Source: Candidatus Aminicenantota bacterium (GTDB taxonomy: Bacteria; Acidobacteriota; Aminicenantia; Aminicenantales; Saccharicenantaceae). Taken from it: 9,201 nucleotides of DNA. A program made the translations under genes and the position numbers. The stretch covers positions 1-9,201 of the forward strand of contig DSDX01000329.1 in NCBI GenBank assembly GCA_011048485.1, in the 5' to 3' direction. Numbering within the stretch: position 1 is the first letter of the stretch; every line of letters begins with the position of its first letter. The notes under the pieces are model-generated. The model was not told where the DNA came from. It made no database searches and saw only the letters and a program-made list of their open reading frames with translations. Of this stretch, positions 1 to 5,737 are shown one piece after another.

Positions 1-126
1 GCCCTCGACGGGATGCGGAGTCCGCTCGAATTCAATTGGCCCCGCCGGACGGCCATGGCCATTTCCGGCGATGGCCGTCCGGCGGGGCCAATTGAATTCG
101 AGCGGACTCCGCATCCCGTCGAGGGC
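1..126. repeat. Perfect inverted repeat, 56-bp arms, 14-bp spacer
   Basis: Bases 1-56 are the exact reverse complement of 71-126, separated by 57-70. The outer end coincides with the first base of the window, so the arms may continue beyond it. The right arm is the kinase coding sequence on the minus strand (residues 389-407, beginning ALDGMRSP). Read on the plus strand, the left arm plus spacer gives the same peptide and then continues into AMAISGDGR, which resembles the common propeller motif AISPDGR. This suggests that the left part is a flipped copy of the gene. A fold-back chimera or assembly artefact is likeliest; a true hairpin is possible. Confidence 0.97.
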
Positions 127-1290
127 ATATCCAGGGGCGAGCTTGATGACCGAGGCCACGGGAAAGGCGGGGGCCACGGATTCATGGGCCTTCCAGATCA
201 GGGGACGGATCAGGATTCCCGCGATGAACAGAACAGCCCCGACGGCTACAACCCAACTCAGCGGGAACCGTCGGGGTGTTGGGCTTTCTTCGGCCTGAGG
301 AGAGCCGGCTTCATCGATCTCGAGCCTGGCGTCGGCGATGTCGTGCAGACGGTTCTTGGGGTTTTTCTGCAGACAGCGATGAAGGAGAGTCCTGATGTTT
401 GTCGGTGTATTCGCGGGGAGCGCATTCCAGTCGGGCTCGCCCTTCAGGACCAGGGCCAGCGTATCGGAGACCGTTTCCCCCTGAAAAGCGCGCTTTCCTG
501 TCAGGCACTCGTAAAGGACGCCTCCAAAAGCCCAGATATCGGACCGCTTGTCCGCCGCCCGGCCGCGGGCCTGTTCCGGGCTCATGTAGGCCGCTGTTCC
601 CAGGATGACGCCGGGTTCCGTCATCCGGGCCGTGATGGTCGGTGATTTCTCGATCTCGATGTTCGTCGTTTCTCCCGCATAGGCTTTGGCCAGTCCGAAG
701 TCGAGGATCTTGAGCCTGCCCTCGGGCGTGATCATGATGTTCCCGGGCTTGAGGTCCCGGTGGACGATGCCTTTCTCATGAGCGGCTTCGAGTCCTTCGG
801 CGAGCTGCTTACAAGTCTCGAAAGCCTCCTCTATGGGGAGAGGCCCTCTCCCCAACCTGTCCCCAAGCGCCTGCCCCTCCACAAGCTCGAGAACGAGGAA
901 CCGTCTTCCTTCGGATCCCTCGATCCCATGGATTGCGGCGATAGCGGGGTGATTCAGGACGGCCAGGAGTTTGGCCTCCCGCTCGAACCGGGCCAGTCGT
1001 TCCTTGTCCTCGGCGAACGCCTTGAGCAGCACCTTGATGGCGACGGGGCGGTCGAGACTCGTATCAAGGGCACGATAGACTTCGCCCATCCCTCCTTCGC
1101 CGATCTTGTCCACGATCCTGTAGCGGCCCGCCAAAACAGATCCGGGGCTGATGAAATAGGCCGGAGAGTCGAGCGTTTCCGTTAAGGAGGGAGCGGCGGC
1201 TTTTGGGCCGACCAGAGAGGTGGCGCAATTGCTGCAGAATCTGGCGGTGTCGGTGTTTTCAGAATGGCAGGCTGGGCATTTGACGGCCAA
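1..1290 (-). CDS. Zinc-ribbon membrane Ser/Thr protein kinase, C-terminus missing
   Basis: Eukaryotic-type Ser/Thr kinase, predicted to phosphorylate proteins at the inner membrane. Seen in the translation: a zinc ribbon at residues 5-22 (C5, C8, C19, C22); a glycine loop GEGGMGEV at 64-71; VAIK with Lys86; the helix-C Glu105; catalytic HRDLKPGN at 177-184 (Asp179); DFG at 197-199; SPE at 237-239; and one membrane helix at about 344-362. After the helix a short stretch looks like the entry to a TolB/WD40-type propeller, as in many kinases of this class. The start is a TTG at 1290: the frame is closed by a TGA just upstream and offers no ATG or GTG, and AGAGGG lies 8 bases before the TTG. No stop is reached. 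Residues beyond about 406 are read through an inverted repeat and are probably not real, so the trustworthy coding ends near base 71. Function as a kinase is well supported; the stimulus and substrates are unknown. Confidence 0.93.
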   Translation of the reverse strand, partial: MAVKCPACHSENTDTARFCSNCATSLVGPKAAAPSLTETLDSPAYFISPGSVLAGRYRIVDKIGEGGMGEVYRALDTSLDRPVAIKVLLKAFAEDKERLARFEREAKLLAVLNHPAIAAIHGIEGSEGRRFLVLELVEGQALGDRLGRGPLPIEEAFETCKQLAEGLEAAHEKGIVHRDLKPGNIMITPEGRLKILDFGLAKAYAGETTNIEIEKSPTITARMTEPGVILGTAAYMSPEQARGRAADKRSDIWAFGGVLYECLTGKRAFQGETVSDTLALVLKGEPDWNALPANTPTNIRTLLHRCLQKNPKNRLHDIADARLEIDEAGSPQAEESPTPRRFPLSWVVAVGAVLFIAGILIRPLIWKAHESVAPAFPVASVIKLAPGYALDGMRSPLEFNWPRRTAIAGNGHGRPAGPIEFERTPHPVEG

Positions 1291-1317
1291 GATGAGTTCC
1301 CTCTCTTCGGTGAGCTC

Positions 1318-1346
1318 AGAATATCAATCCACCCGCATGAAGTCAA
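1318..1346 (-). promoter_or_regulatory. Candidate sigma70 promoter for the zinc-ribbon kinase
   Basis: On the minus strand TTGACT (1341-1346) is followed by a 17-base spacer and TATTCT (1318-1323), matching the consensus boxes at 5/6 and 4/6. Transcription would begin near 1311, giving a leader of about 20 bases that holds the AGAGGG ribosome site before the TTG start at 1290. The rest of the 142-base gap to rsmA (1291-1432) shows nothing convincing. Confidence 0.5.
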
Positions 1347-1432
1347 TCGTTGCACGGTGGAGAGGCGTGTCCACGGTCCGACTCGAACGGGGGAGGCACC
1401 TCCTTCGGCATTGCTGGCGAAGCCGGCATGGA

Positions 1433-2224
1433 TCAGGAATGCAGAGCTTGGAAGAGAGCGAAGAGGGTATCGGGTGACAATTCCTCGGCCCGGACAGTGC
1501 GGGCCAAGTCCAGCTTGGCGTAAGCCGCACCGAGCATGGCCGGGGTCGCCCGGCGGGCCAGGTTCTTCCAGAGCATCTTGCGCCGCTCAGCGAAGGCGGC
1601 CCGGAGGAAGGCGCGGTAGGGCTCTTCGGCGGCGCCCGGATGGAGCGGGGACAGGCGGCGGCGAAGCGTCAGCAGGGCCGAACGGACCTTGGGCGGGGGC
1701 GAGAATGAGCCGGGGGCGACGAGGAACGCGATCTTCGCCTCGAACTCGTTCTGGAGGAGTATGCCGAGGGGCGCGTAGCTCTTCGTTCCCGGCCCGGCCG
1801 TGACCCGCTCGGCGACCTCCTTCTGGAGCAGGATGACGGCGTCGGAGATGATCTCTCGCTCGTCGAGGGCCCGGAAGAGCAGGGGCGAGGAGATCGAATA
1901 AGGAATGTTGCCGACGAGGCGGAGGGAAGCGACGCCCGCGCTCTTCAGCATCCCCCGAAGATCGGTCCTCAGGATGTCGCCATGAACGACCTCGACATTG
2001 GCCGGCAGCGACTCGCGAAGCTGCGGGACGAGCCGCCCGTCCTTCTCGACGGCGATGACGCGGCCGGCCTTGGCCGCCAGCGCGGCGGTCAGGGCGCCCG
2101 TCCCGGCCCCGACCTCGACGATGACGTCCTCCGGCTTGGGATCGATGAGGCCGGCGATCTTGCGCAGCACGCCCTCGTTGATCAGGAAGTGCTGACCGAG
2201 GGCGTGGCGTCGTGATCTGGGCAT
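1433..2224 (-). CDS. rsmA: 16S rRNA (adenine1518/1519-N6)-dimethyltransferase RsmA (KsgA)
   Basis: Dimethylates the two adjacent adenines in the 3'-terminal helix 45 of 16S rRNA, using S-adenosylmethionine, late in 30S assembly. The 263-residue product has the family's usual length. Seen: the N-terminal GQHFL signature (10-14), the SAM-binding VEVGAGTG (36-43), the acidic end of the next strand AVEKD (58-62), HGDIL (81-85), the catalytic NIPY (106-109), LQKEVAERV (133-141), FSPPPKV (174-180), and RRKMLWKNL (214-222), which corresponds to the RRKTL..NL motif. The frame is open further upstream to an ATG at 2332, but that would overlap the divergent neighbour and add 36 residues without family similarity. 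The ATG at 2224, whose product begins MPRSRRHALGQHFL, fits homologues. No Shine-Dalgarno precedes it; a TAAAAT box lies only 11 bases upstream, so the message may be nearly leaderless. Loss of this enzyme in other bacteria gives kasugamycin resistance. Confidence 0.96.
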   Translation of the reverse strand: MPRSRRHALGQHFLINEGVLRKIAGLIDPKPEDVIVEVGAGTGALTAALAAKAGRVIAVEKDGRLVPQLRESLPANVEVVHGDILRTDLRGMLKSAGVASLRLVGNIPYSISSPLLFRALDEREIISDAVILLQKEVAERVTAGPGTKSYAPLGILLQNEFEAKIAFLVAPGSFSPPPKVRSALLTLRRRLSPLHPGAAEEPYRAFLRAAFAERRKMLWKNLARRATPAMLGAAYAKLDLARTVRAEELSPDTLFALFQALHS

Positions 2225-2235
2225 GGGCCGGGCCG

Positions 2236-2241
2236 ATTTTA
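2236..2241 (-). promoter_or_regulatory. Candidate -10 box for rsmA
   Basis: TAAAAT on the minus strand matches TATAAT at 5/6 and sits 11 bases before the rsmA ATG at 2224. No good -35 box is visible at the right distance. Transcription from it would begin about 5 bases before the ATG, giving an almost leaderless message. Confidence 0.35.
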
Positions 2242-2284
2242 GCCTTTTTTCGCCTCTCGTGGAAATGGGGACGGGTCCGGGCGT

Positions 2285-2313
2285 TTGACAAGGTCCGGCC
2301 ATTCCCGTACCAT
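2285..2313 (+). promoter_or_regulatory. Candidate sigma70 promoter for the receiver-accD-folC operon
   Basis: A perfect TTGACA (2285-2290) is followed by a 17-base spacer and TACCAT (2308-2313, 4/6). Transcription would begin near 2320, only about 11 bases before the ATG at 2331. No Shine-Dalgarno is present in that interval. It shares the 106-base divergent gap (2225-2330) with the rsmA promoter region. Confidence 0.5.
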
Positions 2314-2330
2314 TATCGGGCGTCTGTGCC

Positions 2331-2828
2331 ATGTCCGGAAAGAAGATTCTCCTTGTCGATTACGATCCCAAGTCTTTGGCGGACCTCGCCAAGATCCTTA
2401 AATCAAATAAATTGCGCGTCGTGACGGCGGCCGACGGCCAGGCCGGGTACGAAGCCTTCCTGGCCGAGAAGCCCGATGTGGTCATCCTCGAGGCCATGCT
2501 GCCGAAGCTGCACGGCTTCGATCTGACCCAGAAGATCTCCCGGGAGACGCGTGGCCGAGTGCCCGTCGTCCTGATCACCGGCCTCTACAAGGGGCCCCGT
2601 TACCGGAAGGAGGCGCTCAGCGGCCTGGGGGCCGCCGAGTACTTCGAGAAGCCCATCGACGCCGACGTTTTCATCGCGGCGATCAGGCGCCTGCTTCACG
2701 ACGACGACGGGATCGACGAGGAGCTGCCCGATTCGAACGCGGTCATCGAAGCGCTGAGCCGCCGCGGCCGCGGGCACGGTCACGAGACAGGGGGCGCGAA
2801 AACGCCGCACAAAGGACAACGTCCATGA
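2331..2828 (+). CDS. Stand-alone receiver-domain protein with degenerate phosphorylation site
   Basis: A 165-residue protein with one CheY-like receiver fold (about 4-123) and a polar tail rich in Arg, Gly and His. No DNA-binding or enzymatic output domain is seen. The family pattern is recognisable: strand 1 ILLVDYDP (6-13), VVILEAMLP (50-58), the switch residue Thr83 in LITG, and the conserved Lys107-Pro108. Two key positions differ. The phospho-acceptor Asp is Glu54 (codon GAG), and the second of the paired Mg-binding acidic residues is Tyr11. Normal Asp phosphorylation is therefore unlikely; Glu could mimic the phosphorylated state. Its last bases overlap the accD start as ATGA, so it is first in an operon with accD and folC. 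The start at 2331 gives the standard receiver N-terminus and lacks a ribosome site. The role is unknown; constitutive signalling or protein-protein docking are inferences. Confidence 0.88.
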   Translation: MSGKKILLVDYDPKSLADLAKILKSNKLRVVTAADGQAGYEAFLAEKPDVVILEAMLPKLHGFDLTQKISRETRGRVPVVLITGLYKGPRYRKEALSGLGAAEYFEKPIDADVFIAAIRRLLHDDDGIDEELPDSNAVIEALSRRGRGHGHETGGAKTPHKGQRP

Positions 2829-3616
2829 CCAGTCTCTGGACCCGGTGCAACAACTGCCAGCGGATCCTCTATAAGCAGGACATCCTCGACAATCTGGCCG
2901 TCTGCCCGGCCTGCGGCTTCCATTTCCGGCTCTCCGCCGAGGAGCGCCTGCAGATGCTCTTCGACGATGGCGCCTACGAGGTCCTCGACGCCAACCTCCA
3001 CTCCGTCGACGCCCTCGGCTTCGTCGACGCCAAGCGGTACGCCGACCGGATCGTCGAGAACGAGCGCAAGACCGGCCTCTCCGAGGCCATCGTATCGGCC
3101 CGGGGGAAGCTCGGCGGCATTCCCGTCCACATCCTGGCCATGGACTTCGGCTTCCTCGGCGGCAGCGTCGCCTCGGTCGTCGGCGAGAAGATCACGCGGG
3201 CCTGCGAACGGGCCCTCGAGGACCGCCGGCCCGTCATCATCGTCTCCTGTTCGGGCGGCATGCGCATGCAGGAGGGCATGCTCTCGCTCATGCAGATGGC
3301 CAAGACGAGCGCGGCCATCGCCCGGCTGGGCGAGGCCAAGATCCCGTTCATCTCGGTCCTCTCCGACCCGACGACGGGGGGCACGACGGCGAGCTTCGCC
3401 ATGCTGGGCGACATCAACGTCGCCGAACCCCAGGCCCTGATCGGGTTCGCCGGCCCCCGCGTCATCGAGCAGACCATCAAGGAGAAGCTGCCCAAGGGCT
3501 TCCAGCGTTCCGAGTTCCTGCTCGAGCACGGCATGCTCGACGACGTCGTCGAGCGCAAGGCCCTCAAGCCCTACCTCGTCCGGGCCCTCCGGCTCTTCCT
3601 CAACCGGCCGCAATGA
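2825..3616 (+). CDS. accD: Acetyl-CoA carboxylase carboxyltransferase subunit beta
   Basis: The beta subunit of the carboxyltransferase, which with AccA moves the carboxyl group from biotin on AccB to acetyl-CoA, making malonyl-CoA for fatty-acid synthesis in the cytoplasm. The 263-residue product is slightly shorter than the E. coli protein (about 300). Seen: an N-terminal zinc ribbon with Cys8, Cys11, Cys27 and Cys30; the crotonase-fold core with MDFGFLGGSVASVVGEKI (106-123); the SGGMRMQEG oxyanion segment (143-151); PTTGGTTASFAMLGD (182-196); and AEPQALIGFAGPRVIEQT (200-217). The start has AAGGA 8 bases upstream, inside the receiver gene, and ATGA overlap suggests translational coupling. 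It ends in a second ATGA overlap with folC, an arrangement also seen in E. coli (accD-folC neighbours). accA is not in the window. Confidence 0.97.
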   Translation: MTSLWTRCNNCQRILYKQDILDNLAVCPACGFHFRLSAEERLQMLFDDGAYEVLDANLHSVDALGFVDAKRYADRIVENERKTGLSEAIVSARGKLGGIPVHILAMDFGFLGGSVASVVGEKITRACERALEDRRPVIIVSCSGGMRMQEGMLSLMQMAKTSAAIARLGEAKIPFISVLSDPTTGGTTASFAMLGDINVAEPQALIGFAGPRVIEQTIKEKLPKGFQRSEFLLEHGMLDDVVERKALKPYLVRALRLFLNRPQ

Positions 3617-4914
3617 CCCCGTCGGAGTGCCGGGACTACCTTGGCCGGCTCGAGCACTTCGGCGTCAAGCTCGGCCTCGAGAACATCCAGGCGCTGCTTC
3701 TAGCCCTGGGCAATCCGCAGAACATGTTCCTTTCGGTCCACGTGGCCGGGACGAACGGCAAGGGCTCGGTCGGCGCCATGCTGGCCGGCATCGCGCGGGC
3801 CGGCGGGTTCAAGGCCGGGCTCTACACCTCTCCTCACCTGGTCCGGGTCGAGGAGCGCGTCCGGATCGACGGCCGGCCTATGCCCCCGCGGCGCTTCCGC
3901 GGGCGCCTGGCCCGGATCAAGGCCGTGCTCGACGGCCTCATGGCCGACGGGAGGCTCGCCCATCACCCGACCTATTTCGAGGTCCTGACGGCCCTCGCCT
4001 TCCTCGAGTTCGCCGAACGGCAGGTCGACATCGCCGTGCTCGAGGTCGGGATGGGTGGGCGCTTCGACGCGACCAACGTCGTCCGGCCGCTCGTCTCGGT
4101 CGTCACCACCATCGCCAGGGACCACGAGAAGCACCTCGGCTCGACGCTCCGGGCGATCGCCTTCGAGAAGGCCGGCATCATCAAGCCGGGCGTCCCGGTC
4201 GTCTGCGGCGTCGGATCCGGGGAAGCCCTCCGGGAGATCAAGCGGATCGCGCGGGAGCGCCGGGCTCCCATCGTCGAGGTCTTCGGAAGGGGCAGGGCTC
4301 TCGAGACGCGCTGGACGCGCGGCGGGCATCGCTTCACCTACGCGGGGGAGAAGGGCCGCTACCTCTTCACGCCCGGACTCGCCGGACGCCACCAAGGCGT
4401 GAACGCGGCCACGGCCATCGCCACGGCGGAGGTCCTGTCGCGATCCTGGAAGCCGCTCGGCAAGCCAGCCATCCTCAAAGGCATCCGCGAAACCCGGTGG
4501 GAGGGACGGCTCGAAACGGTCCGGACGCGGCCGCTCGTCCTTCTCGACGGGGCCCACAACGTCGAGGGCGTGGCGGCCCTCGTGGCCCATATCAGGGAGG
4601 GCGTCCGGCGGCCCGTCGTGCTGGTCTTCGCGGCCATGCGGGACAAGGACCTGCGGACCATGACCCGTCTTCTCTTCTCGGTCGCCTCCGCGGTCGTCCT
4701 GACCCGCGTCCCCTACAAGCGGTCGGCGGATCCGGAGGACATCGCGGCCGCTGCGCCGCCCTTCGAAGGACGCGTCCTGCTCGAGCCCGACGCGCGCAGA
4801 GCCGTCCGGCTGGCGCTCGAGCTCAGCCGGCAAGGACCGAGGATGCCCGCCCCCGTCGTCATCGCCGGCTCGCTCTTCCTTATCGGCGAGATCAAGCGGC
4901 TGCGGCTGTTCTAG
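3613..4914 (+). CDS. folC: Folylpolyglutamate synthase / dihydrofolate synthase FolC
   Basis: A Mur-ligase-like ATP enzyme that adds glutamate to folates, and in many bacteria to dihydropteroate to make dihydrofolate, retaining folates in the cytoplasm. The 433-residue product has the family's length. Seen: the P-loop GTNGKGS (46-52), YTSPHL (71-76), EVGMGGRFDATN (144-155), DHEKHLGSTLRAIAFEKAGI (170-189) with the Lys186 position that is carbamylated in characterised homologues, RHQGVNAATA (259-268), WEGRLE (296-301) and DGAHN (312-316), which opens the C-terminal glutamate-ligase domain. The ATG overlaps the accD stop by 4 bases. Whether it does both reactions or only the polyglutamylation cannot be told by eye. 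It is the last gene of the operon and faces vapC convergently. Confidence 0.96.
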   Translation: MTPSECRDYLGRLEHFGVKLGLENIQALLLALGNPQNMFLSVHVAGTNGKGSVGAMLAGIARAGGFKAGLYTSPHLVRVEERVRIDGRPMPPRRFRGRLARIKAVLDGLMADGRLAHHPTYFEVLTALAFLEFAERQVDIAVLEVGMGGRFDATNVVRPLVSVVTTIARDHEKHLGSTLRAIAFEKAGIIKPGVPVVCGVGSGEALREIKRIARERRAPIVEVFGRGRALETRWTRGGHRFTYAGEKGRYLFTPGLAGRHQGVNAATAIATAEVLSRSWKPLGKPAILKGIRETRWEGRLETVRTRPLVLLDGAHNVEGVAALVAHIREGVRRPVVLVFAAMRDKDLRTMTRLLFSVASAVVLTRVPYKRSADPEDIAAAAPPFEGRVLLEPDARRAVRLALELSRQGPRMPAPVVIAGSLFLIGEIKRLRLF

Positions 4915-5004
4915 GCCGGGGAGCGAGGCGGGGGTCCTGCGAAACGCGTCATTGACCGCCCGCGTCTGAAGCCACCATGGCTCACGCAGCTCTAAGGTCC
5001 TGGG
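4915..5004. other. Convergent gap between folC and vapC
   Basis: Ninety bases separate two converging stop codons. The only structure seen is an imperfect stem, GGCGG...GTC (4927-4936) against GACCGCC (4954-4960), with a three-G bulge and an inner GCG/CGC pairing, not followed by a T-run. It could act weakly as a bidirectional terminator, but it is not a convincing intrinsic terminator. Confidence 0.25.
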
Positions 5005-5376
5005 CTAGAAAACGGTCAGGCCCTTGATAAGAGCGAAATGGGCCTTGTTCCTGGTGAGAAGCGGCAGGCCGTTCGCCAGGCAGGTCCCGGCGATGAGGAT
5101 GTCCTGGTTGCCGACGGTCCGGCCTTCGGACTTGAGTTCCGTATGGACCCTGCCCGCGCAGGCGGCCGCAAAAACGTCGAGGGGCAAAACAGGCACCCGC
5201 GCGAAGAACGACTCCAGTTGTCTCAGCCTCCTGCCGCCTCGTACGCCCGCGTACAGTTCGAAGACCGTGATGGCCGCGACGCCCAAGCGACTGTCCTTCA
5301 ACAGTTCCGCCACAGCTTGGGCCTGCGGGGGGGTGTCCGTGAAAAAATCGATAACCACGTACGTGTCCGCGACCAC
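5005..5376 (-). CDS. vapC: VapC-type PIN-domain toxin ribonuclease
   Basis: A PIN-domain endoribonuclease of the type II toxin-antitoxin class; such toxins cleave specific RNAs when freed from the antitoxin. Seen, numbered from the GTG: the acidic set Asp4 (VADTY), Asp10 (VIDFF), Glu40 (FELYAG) and Asp92 (NQDILIAG), which would bind the metal, and the C-terminal LLTRNKAHFALIKGLTV typical of the family, with Asn110 where many members have Asp. The frame runs on upstream to 5475 inside the antitoxin gene, but PIN proteins begin just before this first Asp. The GTG at 5376 shares one base with the antitoxin TAG, giving 123 residues and stop-start coupling. A TTG at 5388, nearer the AAGGA, is the alternative and adds four residues. 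The RNA target cannot be inferred. Confidence 0.9.
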   Translation of the reverse strand: MVADTYVVIDFFTDTPPQAQAVAELLKDSRLGVAAITVFELYAGVRGGRRLRQLESFFARVPVLPLDVFAAACAGRVHTELKSEGRTVGNQDILIAGTCLANGLPLLTRNKAHFALIKGLTVF

Positions 5377-5618
5377 TAGGCGTGCCAATTTTTCCTTATC
5401 TCCTCGAGCTTCTTCTTCGTCTCGGCGGCTTCTTTGCCGCTCCAGATTCCCCTCATTCTTGAGAGGACGCTCCAAGCCCCTTCTTTTTTCTCATGGTCAC
5501 GGAGATAATGCTTGACCGCCTCTTCCATGATCCTGGAATAGCCCCGGTATCCCTTTTTGACCGCCAGCGCATGAAGGGCGGCGATCAGATCGTCCGACAA
5601 TTCGACGGTTGTTCTCAT
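5376..5618 (-). CDS. vapB: VapB-type ribbon-helix-helix antitoxin
   Basis: An 80-residue antitoxin that would bind and silence the neighbouring PIN toxin and repress its own promoter. The N-terminus reads MRTTVELSDDLIAALHALA, the beta strand and first helix of a ribbon-helix-helix (CopG-like) DNA-binding fold, followed by YSRIMEEAVKHYLRD as the second helix (about 27-41). The C-terminal part (about 43-80) is charged and Lys/Glu-rich, with Trp49, Trp59 and Trp78, as expected for the segment that threads over a toxin. GAGG lies 8 bases before the ATG. Its TAG overlaps the toxin GTG by one base. Codon use is a little more AT-rich than in the folC and accD genes. The symbol is used for the class and not for a defined orthologue. 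Confidence 0.88.
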   Translation of the reverse strand: MRTTVELSDDLIAALHALAVKKGYRGYSRIMEEAVKHYLRDHEKKEGAWSVLSRMRGIWSGKEAAETKKKLEEIRKNWHA

Positions 5619-5650
5619 TCGTCCGGCCTCGCCAAGATATTGTTAAATGC

Positions 5651-5679
5651 ATTATAATATGCAAATGCATATGTGTCAA
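5651..5679 (-). promoter_or_regulatory. Perfect-consensus sigma70 promoter of vapBC
   Basis: On the minus strand TTGACA (5674-5679), exactly 17 bases, then TATAAT (5651-5656). Both boxes are exact and the spacing ideal, which is rare in a GC-rich genome. Transcription would begin near 5644, giving a leader of about 26 bases with the GAGG ribosome site. Such a strong promoter fits a tightly autorepressed toxin-antitoxin operon. Confidence 0.85.
5657..5672. promoter_or_regulatory. Palindromic operator inside the vapBC promoter spacer
   Basis: ATATGCAAATGCATAT is a perfect palindrome with two 7-base arms and a 2-base centre. It fills 16 of the 17 bases between the -35 and -10 boxes, so a bound repressor would block RNA polymerase directly. 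A further ATGCA element just beyond the -10 box (5647-5651 region) could be an additional half site. Binding by the VapB ribbon-helix-helix protein, alone or with VapC, is the natural inference. Confidence 0.75.
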
Positions 5680-5737
5680 GATTTCATGGCCTTTATCAAG
5701 CCGGTTTCAGGAGGTCAGATCGTGCTCGGCTCTCGCA

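Noticed and set aside
25..60. EcoRI, MfeI-like and NcoI sites suggesting a cloning linker in the repeat
   Set aside because: The bases read as kinase coding sequence in frame and occur in both arms, so no linker is needed to explain them.
13..645. Plus-strand open frame of 210 codons
   Set aside because: It lies opposite the zinc-ribbon kinase, whose motifs are unambiguous. Only its first residues resemble protein, because the inverted repeat copies kinase sequence onto this strand.
1355..1400. tRNA-like T-arm (GTTCGAGTC) on the minus strand
   Set aside because: The flanking stem pairs at only three positions and no matching acceptor or anticodon arm lies at the right distance.
1264..1803. 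Plus-strand open frame of 179 codons
   Set aside because: Opposite strand to the kinase start and the rsmA C-terminus; low-complexity Arg/Gly/Ser content typical of GC-rich antisense frames.
2225..2332. Longer rsmA start at 2332
   Set aside because: It would add 36 residues lacking family similarity and overlap the divergent receiver start; the ATG at 2224 gives the standard RsmA N-terminus.
3700..4833. Minus-strand open frame of 377 codons inside folC
   Set aside because: Antisense shadow of folC with Asp/Gly/Pro-rich composition and no recognisable motif; folC carries all family motifs.
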